Shown here in pieces: positions 5,633 through 7,722 of a stretch of 7,722 nucleotides of DNA. A model generated the notes under the pieces. That model did not search any database. It was not told the DNA's origin and saw only the letters and a list, made by a program, of their open reading frames with translations. Position 1 is the stretch's first letter; each line of letters starts with the position of its first letter. Location: positions 392,267-399,988 of the forward strand of contig NVWR01000003.1 of the NCBI GenBank assembly GCA_002746275.1, written 5' to 3'. This DNA is from Rhodobiaceae bacterium (lineage in GTDB: Bacteria > Pseudomonadota > Alphaproteobacteria > Parvibaculales > Parvibaculaceae). The position numbers and the translations under genes were made by a program.

Positions 5633-6682
5633 TCAGGTGCTGCCTGCAGCCCGAGCTGCTTCGGCTGTATCAGGCATAACAATGATCCCTGGCTCACCGA
5701 AGATGATGATCTTGTCATCCTTTGCACCGATCACAGCATTGTAGCCTGACCGGTCAACCCGGCTCACAGTCTGAAAGGATCGGCCCATGTCCGTTGAATA
5801 GGCAACCGCTCCATTGAGGCCTGCCAGAACGATGGTTCCATCCGCAAGCTCAACACTGCCGCCAAACGACTTGGTGATGCCGGTTTCGACTTTCGTCCAG
5901 ACTGCTCCACCATCTTCCGAGCGAAACACATTCCCGCGCATGCCATATATAAGCACAACACCATCGCTGAGCCCGATGCCGCCCCAGAACGAACCTTCGT
6001 AAGGTGTCTGCAGCCTAGTAAATGTCGCGCCATTATCGCTGGAACGGTAAACGGTGCCAAATTCAGCAGCGACCCAGATCGTACCATCCTTGGAACGGAA
6101 AGAATCGTTCAAATGGAAGTCATCTTCCTCACCCTCAACGATAGGGCGTTGTGTCCAGGTTACTCCCGCATCCGTCGTTTCCAAAAGGTAGCCGAACGCT
6201 CCCATTGCCAGCCCGTGAGATGGTGTGTCGAAGAACACAGACATCAACGGCGTTTCCGCCTCAAAGTCTTCATGGATAAGAACCCAAGTGTCACCACCGT
6301 CAACGGTTTTGATAATGATCGCATCATGTCCAACCGCAAAGCCGACCTCATTTGTTGGAAAGCTCACCGACGTCAATGTGACTTGCGTCGGGACTGAGCT
6401 CGCCTGAACCCAAGTGTCCCCTTCATCGTCCGAATAGACGACATGGCCAAACTCACCGACAGCAACGATCCGGCCATTAGCCTGAGCGACATCAAGAAGC
6501 AGTTTCTTGGATGCAAGGTCGGACGCCGTCGCGTAATTGACGGGTCTGCCATTAAATTCTTCTGCCTGCGCTATCGCAATCGGCGCACTCACAAAAGAAA
6601 GAGCGAGCAAAGCTGCAGAAATAGAACGGGCGGCGTGCTGACCGTAGTGGCCTGCAATCGATGTGAGTTTAGTTACTGTCAT
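5633..6682 (-). CDS. Exported YCF48-like beta-propeller protein
   Basis: A 349-aa secreted repeat protein. A signal peptide is visible (basic start, hydrophobic run at about 21-38, cleavage after AQA at 40), so it acts in the periplasm or outer envelope. The rest is a BNR/Asp-box propeller with six boxes of the form S/T-x-D-x-G-x-x-W/F at residues 84-91, 126-133, 169-176, 214-221, 255-262 and 296-303, spaced 41-45 residues apart; strands such as GEFGHVVYS and GAFGYLLET precede them. This fits the YCF48/photosystem II assembly factor-like family, which in non-photosynthetic proteobacteria is often encoded beside RND/MMPL transporters and DUF1329/DUF1302 proteins; a DUF1329 gene indeed lies upstream. 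I infer an accessory role in an envelope export or import system, not photosynthesis. The ATG has only a weak AGG just upstream. A terminator follows the gene. Confidence 0.9.
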   Translation of the reverse strand: MTVTKLTSIAGHYGQHAARSISAALLALSFVSAPIAIAQAEEFNGRPVNYATASDLASKKLLLDVAQANGRIVAVGEFGHVVYSDDEGDTWVQASSVPTQVTLTSVSFPTNEVGFAVGHDAIIIKTVDGGDTWVLIHEDFEAETPLMSVFFDTPSHGLAMGAFGYLLETTDAGVTWTQRPIVEGEEDDFHLNDSFRSKDGTIWVAAEFGTVYRSSDNGATFTRLQTPYEGSFWGGIGLSDGVVLIYGMRGNVFRSEDGGAVWTKVETGITKSFGGSVELADGTIVLAGLNGAVAYSTDMGRSFQTVSRVDRSGYNAVIGAKDDKIIIFGEPGIIVMPDTAEAARAAGST

Positions 6683-7138
6683 GACCTGATACTCGCGTTG
6701 TTCCCTTTAGAGCGCCCAGCGTTGGAATGAACACTGTTGGTTCGCTCAAACTCCTCAAAAAGTGCCATCAATAATCTCGGGTTTCGCTCTTATTATCGGG
6801 GAAAAACCCCAAGCTTAAAACCAAGACTGTTCCAGAAAATCAAGATATTCCAGAAACGGCAAATAGCGGGTCGGCACCACACGGGGGCCAACCGGGGCAT
6901 CCTATATGCTAACGCCTAGAACGCCAAGCTGGTGTATTGGAGCCCCTCCATATCGTTAACGCCCAGAGCTGGCGCTCACTAAGATTAAGGATGCCGACCA
7001 ATCAAGGTCCAAAATGCCCTATTTACCCACCCGCAGCTCAGCCACCAAAGCAAAAGATGAAGAAGCCCCGGGGGTTTTCACCCTCGGGGCTGTATCTGGT
7101 TACGAATAACACATGTCCAAAGACAGGCAGTTATCGTT
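6683..7138. other. 456-base intergenic region with small repeats
   Basis: I find no convincing gene here on either strand; the short plus-strand frames have no family likeness or good ribosome site. It holds the terminator of the DUF1329 gene (7051-7091), a GGGGAAAAACCCC mini-hairpin at 6798-6810, a 9-base direct repeat TTCCAGAAA at 6830 and 6848, a GGAATGAA (6724-6731) identical to part of the tetR palindrome, and repeated GCGCCCAGC/ACGCCAAGC/ACGCCCAGA-like words. The promoter of the YCF48-like gene should lie here, but I cannot place boxes with confidence. Confidence 0.6.
7051..7091 (-). terminator. Probable terminator after the DUF1329 gene
   Basis: An 11-base stem with one imperfect pair (7064-7074 with 7081-7091, loop TTTTCA) that reads AGCCCCGAGGG...CCCCCGGGGCT on the minus strand. 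It is followed by TCTTCATCTTTTG, a broken T run. It lies 48 bases after the DUF1329 stop codon. The imperfect pair is A-C on the minus-strand RNA and G-U on the plus strand. Confidence 0.7.
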
Positions 7139-7722
7139 TTATCGCGTGCCCATCTGACGAATAGCCGATGGTGTGTAGTGATCATCATCCAGTTCATCGG
7201 CGAAATAGTTAGTCGTGGGTTCTTCATTGATCATGGTCAGGGCGAGATAGCGACCCGCCTGCAAATCGTAGACTATTTCTGCCGCCTTGTTGCAAAGCGG
7301 AACATGATAATGCTGCATGCCATGCTCCTCCTGAACACGCCACAACTCGCCACGGCCATCATAATTTTCCGCGCCCATGAGCGTCCAACTATCTTCATTC
7401 ATGTGCATGACACGACGCCCATAAACATGACGGGTATCAGGCCGCAAATTGGCTTCAATCGTCCAAACACGGCGCAACTCATATCGCAGTACATCCTGAT
7501 TGAGATGCAACGGCGAAATGAATTCGTCATATGAGACGAGTGTAGAATCATAGCTATTTTCGGCGATAAATTTGGCCGACTTACCAATGACCGTCCAATC
7601 ATATCGGTTTGGTGTGCCGTTATAGCCATCAAACGAGTCCGTCGTGCTCAAGCCATCCGAGTTGAATCCTGGATTGTCATAAGCAATGTTGGGCGCGCGG
7701 CGCACCCGGCGTGTACCCGGGC
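7139..7722 (-). CDS. DUF1329 domain protein, C-terminal part
   Basis: The last 193 residues of a DUF1329 protein; the frame is open through the right edge (PGTRRV before the GTG at 7705), so the start and roughly the first half lie outside, full members being about 450 aa. Seen: RRVRRAPNIAYD, DGYNGTPNRYDW, HLNQDVLRYELRRVW, RHVYGRRV with EDSWTLM, YDGRGELWRVQEEH, YDLQAGRYLAL and a terminal YTPSAIRQMGTR, all familiar blocks of this family. Members are exported outer-membrane-associated proteins with a LolB-like fold, usually encoded with DUF1302 and RND/MMPL genes; the biochemical role is not settled. The YCF48-like neighbour fits that set. A terminator follows, so it may end its own transcript. 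Family assignment is confident, function is not. Confidence 0.92.
   Translation of the reverse strand, partial: PGTRRVRRAPNIAYDNPGFNSDGLSTTDSFDGYNGTPNRYDWTVIGKSAKFIAENSYDSTLVSYDEFISPLHLNQDVLRYELRRVWTIEANLRPDTRHVYGRRVMHMNEDSWTLMGAENYDGRGELWRVQEEHGMQHYHVPLCNKAAEIVYDLQAGRYLALTMINEEPTTNYFADELDDDHYTPSAIRQMGTR

Noticed and set aside
5633..6682. YCF48 likeness as a sign of a photosynthetic organism
   Set aside because: The family is widespread in non-photosynthetic proteobacteria beside transporters, and no photosynthesis gene is in the window.
6755..6775. TGGCAC on the minus strand upstream of the YCF48-like gene as a sigma54 promoter
   Set aside because: The -12 TTGC element is not present at the required distance.
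6737..7164. Short plus-strand frames (6737-6919, 6937-7164) in the intergenic region
   Set aside because: No recognisable domain, no good ribosome site, and the second runs through the terminator hairpin into the antisense of the DUF1329 gene.

Overview
The window is gene-dense bacterial DNA of moderate to fairly high GC. It looks proteobacterial and most likely alphaproteobacterial: the gene families fit, including a GGDEF-EAL relative, SDR and crotonase catabolic genes, a sorbosone-dehydrogenase-like quinoprotein and a YCF48/DUF1329 pair. That placement rests on family resemblance only; there is no rRNA or other phylogenetic marker. No tRNA, rRNA, CRISPR array, insertion sequence or prophage gene was seen.

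Layout. (1) Positions 1-1089, plus strand: the 3' part of a gene for a protein that keeps the outline of a GGDEF-EAL cyclic-di-GMP protein but has lost the catalytic motifs of both domains. Its stop codon overlaps that of the convergent gene. (2) Positions 1086-5493, minus strand: five genes that read as one operon in the order TetR-type regulator, SDR oxidoreductase, enoyl-CoA hydratase/isomerase-like crotonase, second SDR oxidoreductase, and exported PQQ-type sugar/sorbosone dehydrogenase. TetR and SDR overlap by 8 bases, the crotonase and second SDR are 1 base apart, and the last two genes probably overlap. Only the 100-plus-base gap before the crotonase breaks the run. (3) Positions 5499-5600: control region, with a perfect 20+2+20 palindrome over the -10 of a sigma70-like promoter reading into tetR, and an intrinsic terminator that insulates it from the gene upstream. 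(4) Positions 5633-7722, minus strand: an exported YCF48-like beta-propeller with six Asp boxes and, 456 bases upstream, the C-terminal part of a DUF1329 protein. Homologues of these two families commonly sit with RND/MMPL-type transporters and DUF1302 proteins, which may lie beyond the right edge.

How it may work together (inference). The regulator probably represses its own operon through the palindrome. The operon encodes two cytoplasmic alcohol/ketone dehydrogenases, an acyl-CoA enzyme and a periplasmic quinoprotein, which fits the oxidation and side-chain degradation of a hydrophobic alcohol, terpenoid, steroid or lipid. The YCF48/DUF1329 proteins next door belong to a cell-envelope system suspected of moving such compounds. 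The substrate cannot be read from the sequence.

Most unusual points: the tetR frame carries clear TetR-type sequence well upstream of its only canonical start codon, with no ATG, GTG or TTG in frame before it; the 42-base perfect palindrome; the doubly degenerate GGDEF-EAL protein; and a crotonase that lacks one of the two classical catalytic glutamates.
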